Of a DNA stretch of 64,000 bases, positions 62,664 to 64,000 are shown piece after piece (the first letter of the stretch is position 1; each line of letters opens with the position of its first letter). The stretch spans positions 62,001 to 126,000 of the forward strand of contig NZ_JAUYTT010000015.1 in the NCBI RefSeq assembly GCF_030695035.1, read 5' to 3'. This stretch comes from Frigidibacter sp. Lineage in GTDB: Bacteria > Pseudomonadota > Alphaproteobacteria > Rhodobacterales > Rhodobacteraceae. Under the pieces are notes generated by a model. It searched no databases. It was not told where the DNA came from and worked only from the letters and a program-made list of their open reading frames with translations. The position numbers and the translations under genes were made by a program.

Positions 62664-63557
62664 ATGAATTCGGATACCGTGGTGCAGGATCTGATCGGCG
62701 GAAATGCCGTGGTGCTTGCGATCGCCTTTCTTATCATCCTGTCGCTGTTTCTGGGCGTGCGGATCGTGCCGCAGGCCGAAAAGCATGTGGTGGAGCGGTT
62801 TGGCCGGCTGCGCGCCGTGCTGGGGCCGGGGATCAACTTCATTGTGCCGTTCCTCGACCGGGTGGCGCATCGCATTTCGGTGCTGGAACGGCAGCTGCCG
62901 ACGGCGCAGCAGGACGCCATCACCACCGACAACGTGCTGGTGAAGGTCGAGACCAGCGTGTTCTACCGGATCATCGAGCCGGAAAAGACCGTCTACCGGA
63001 TCCGCGATGTGGACGCGGCGATTGCCACCACCGTGGCCGGGATCGTCCGGTCCGAGATCGGCAAGATGGAACTGGATGCGGTGCAGTCGAACCGCAACGA
63101 GCTGACCGCGAAGATCCGCGAGCAGGTGGCGGCGATGGTGGATGACTGGGGCATCGAGGTGACGCGGGCGGAAATCCTCGACGTGAATCTTGATGATGCG
63201 ACGCGGGCGGCGATGCTGCAGCAGCTGAACGCCGAACGGGCGCGGCGGGCGCAGGTGACCGAGGCCGAGGGCAAGAAGCGTGCCATCGAGCTGAACGCGG
63301 ATGGCGAGCTGTATGCTGCCGAGCAGCTGGCCAAGGCCAAGCGGGTGCTGGCCGAGGCCGAGGCGTTCTCCACCGCGGTGATTGCCGAGGCAATCAAGGA
63401 GAACGGCATCGAGGCGGCGCAATATCAGGTGGCGATCAAGCAGGTCGAGGCGCTGACGGCGGTGGGACAAGGCGCGGGCAAGCAGATGATCATCGTGCCG
63501 GCCGCGGCGCTGGACGCCTTCACCGACGCGTTCAAGATGATCAAGGGGCGGCTGTAA
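62664..63557 (+). CDS. SPFH/Band 7 domain protein (QmcA/stomatin-like)
   Basis: A 297-residue membrane-associated protein: one N-terminal helix (VLAIAFLIILSLFLGV), the SPFH domain (KHVVERFGRLRAVLGPGINFIVPFLDR) and a coiled C-terminal region (RAAMLQQLNAERARRAQVTEAEGKK). GGAGG precedes ATG 62664. Its TAA shares a base with the NfeD gene's ATG, as is common for these paired genes, whose products likely form a membrane-microdomain complex. Confidence 0.93.
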   Translation: MNSDTVVQDLIGGNAVVLAIAFLIILSLFLGVRIVPQAEKHVVERFGRLRAVLGPGINFIVPFLDRVAHRISVLERQLPTAQQDAITTDNVLVKVETSVFYRIIEPEKTVYRIRDVDAAIATTVAGIVRSEIGKMELDAVQSNRNELTAKIREQVAAMVDDWGIEVTRAEILDVNLDDATRAAMLQQLNAERARRAQVTEAEGKKRAIELNADGELYAAEQLAKAKRVLAEAEAFSTAVIAEAIKENGIEAAQYQVAIKQVEALTAVGQGAGKQMIIVPAAALDAFTDAFKMIKGRL

Positions 63558-63832
63558 TGGCGCTGTGGCAGCTTTGGTGGGTCTGGCTGGCGGGCGGCGT
63601 GGTGCTGGCCATTGTCGAGATATTCCTGCCGGGCTTCGTGTTCCTGGGCTTTGCCATTGGCGCCGCCGTCACGGGGGTGTTGATGGGGCTGGGTCTGCTG
63701 GGTGGGAACCTGGCCTGGATGCTGCTGGTTTTCGCGCTGGCCTCGCTGGCCGCATGGGTCGTGCTGCGCCGCGTGGCGGGGGTGCGCAAGGGCCAGATCA
63801 AGCTGTGGGACCGGGATATCAACGAGAACTGA
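63557..63832 (+). CDS. NfeD family protein, short form
   Basis: A 91-residue membrane protein with three helices (WWVWLAGGVVLAIVEIFLPGFVFLGFAIG) and a truncated soluble tail that lacks the OB-fold domain of long NfeD. The short form regularly follows QmcA-type SPFH genes and likely serves as its partner in membrane quality control. TAATG overlaps the SPFH stop codon. Confidence 0.9.
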   Translation: MALWQLWWVWLAGGVVLAIVEIFLPGFVFLGFAIGAAVTGVLMGLGLLGGNLAWMLLVFALASLAAWVVLRRVAGVRKGQIKLWDRDINEN

Positions 63833-63943
63833 GAAGCGGGCGGTTCGGGCGGTCGGCGGGTTTCTGCACAGCAAATGAGCGGCAGCGGAACCGCAACGCC
63901 TCGGCCGGGTTGAGCAGGCAGAACCTGAACCCAGGAGCACGTT

Positions 63944-64000
63944 ATGCAAGACCCTAAAGTGACGACCCGCGACCCCGCCTACAACACTCGCCCCGGCCAA
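63944..64000 (+). CDS. unknown protein, 5' end only
   Basis: Nineteen codons starting MQDPKVTTRD are open to the right edge, with AGGAG seven bases before ATG 63944. The N-terminus is polar with no signal peptide so far. No family can be named from this fragment. Confidence 0.55.
   Translation, partial: MQDPKVTTRDPAYNTRPGQ

Overview
The window looks like chromosomal core DNA from a member of the Rhodobacteraceae (order Rhodobacterales, Alphaproteobacteria). The evidence is uniformly high GC with G/C-ended codons, a ChrR/RpoE pair of the Rhodobacter sphaeroides type next to its usual target operon, lineage-typical families (DUF6525, DUF3035, DUF3775, DUF1674/SdhAF4, Hint-domain and RTX proteins), and an unnamed intergenic repeat I recall from this family. 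I cannot fix the genus. There is no recognisable phage, transposase, CRISPR array or replication origin.

Layout. 1-4.5 kb: Na/Pi cotransporter cut by the left edge, EamA exporter, tRNA-Pro(CGG), an unsecreted solute-binding-like protein and a glycosyltransferase. 4.6-7.1 kb: 1-Cys peroxiredoxin converging on a cobW-DUF6525 pair behind a Zur-like palindrome, plus a 24-residue membrane peptide. 7.2-13.5 kb (minus strand): a conserved translation/RNA cluster rbfA-truB-rpsO-pnp interrupted by a phosphodiester-glycosidase gene and an RTX repeat gene. 13.5-25.3 kb: dapB, sdhAF4, an RsmB-like methyltransferase, heparinase-like gene, purH, lspA, a DUF3035 lipoprotein, a two-gene M16 peptidase pair and mutL. 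25.4-30.2 kb: rpoE-chrR facing a four-gene operon of ufaD/ufaO-like genes, DUF3833 and an SDR; both directions carry a TGATCC-N18-TA promoter. 30.2-33.3 kb: VOC protein, AraC regulator, DUF3775, saccharopine dehydrogenase and WGR protein, with copies of the dispersed repeat.

33.4-45.2 kb: a hybrid histidine kinase and OmpR-type regulator diverge from an eight-gene operon (acyl-CoA ligase, livG, livH, small membrane ORF, livM, solute-binding protein, livF, PaaK-like ligase). This looks like one import-and-activate system for an unidentified carboxylic acid, with its own two-component switch. 45.2-50.9 kb: rpmJ, tRNA-Val(GAC), N-formylglutamate amidohydrolase, a lower-GC RHH regulator/membrane-protein pair, DNA polymerase IV with a zinc ribbon, LOG protein, dapD and a GlsB/YeaQ protein. 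51-64 kb: YetF-like protein, a conserved unknown, two tandem Hint proteins, dapE with a GNAT and a TIGR04282 gene in one overlapping operon, rnr, a lytic transglycosylase, a diguanylate cyclase, an SPFH/NfeD pair and the first codons of an unknown gene.

Three lysine/diaminopimelate genes (dapB, dapD, dapE) are present but scattered. Best candidates for new biology are the two-ligase ABC system with its two-component pair, the RHH/membrane-protein module at 46.7-47.2 kb, the facing RpoE promoters (one ending at the sigma gene's own start codon), and the small membrane peptide near the Zur-like site.
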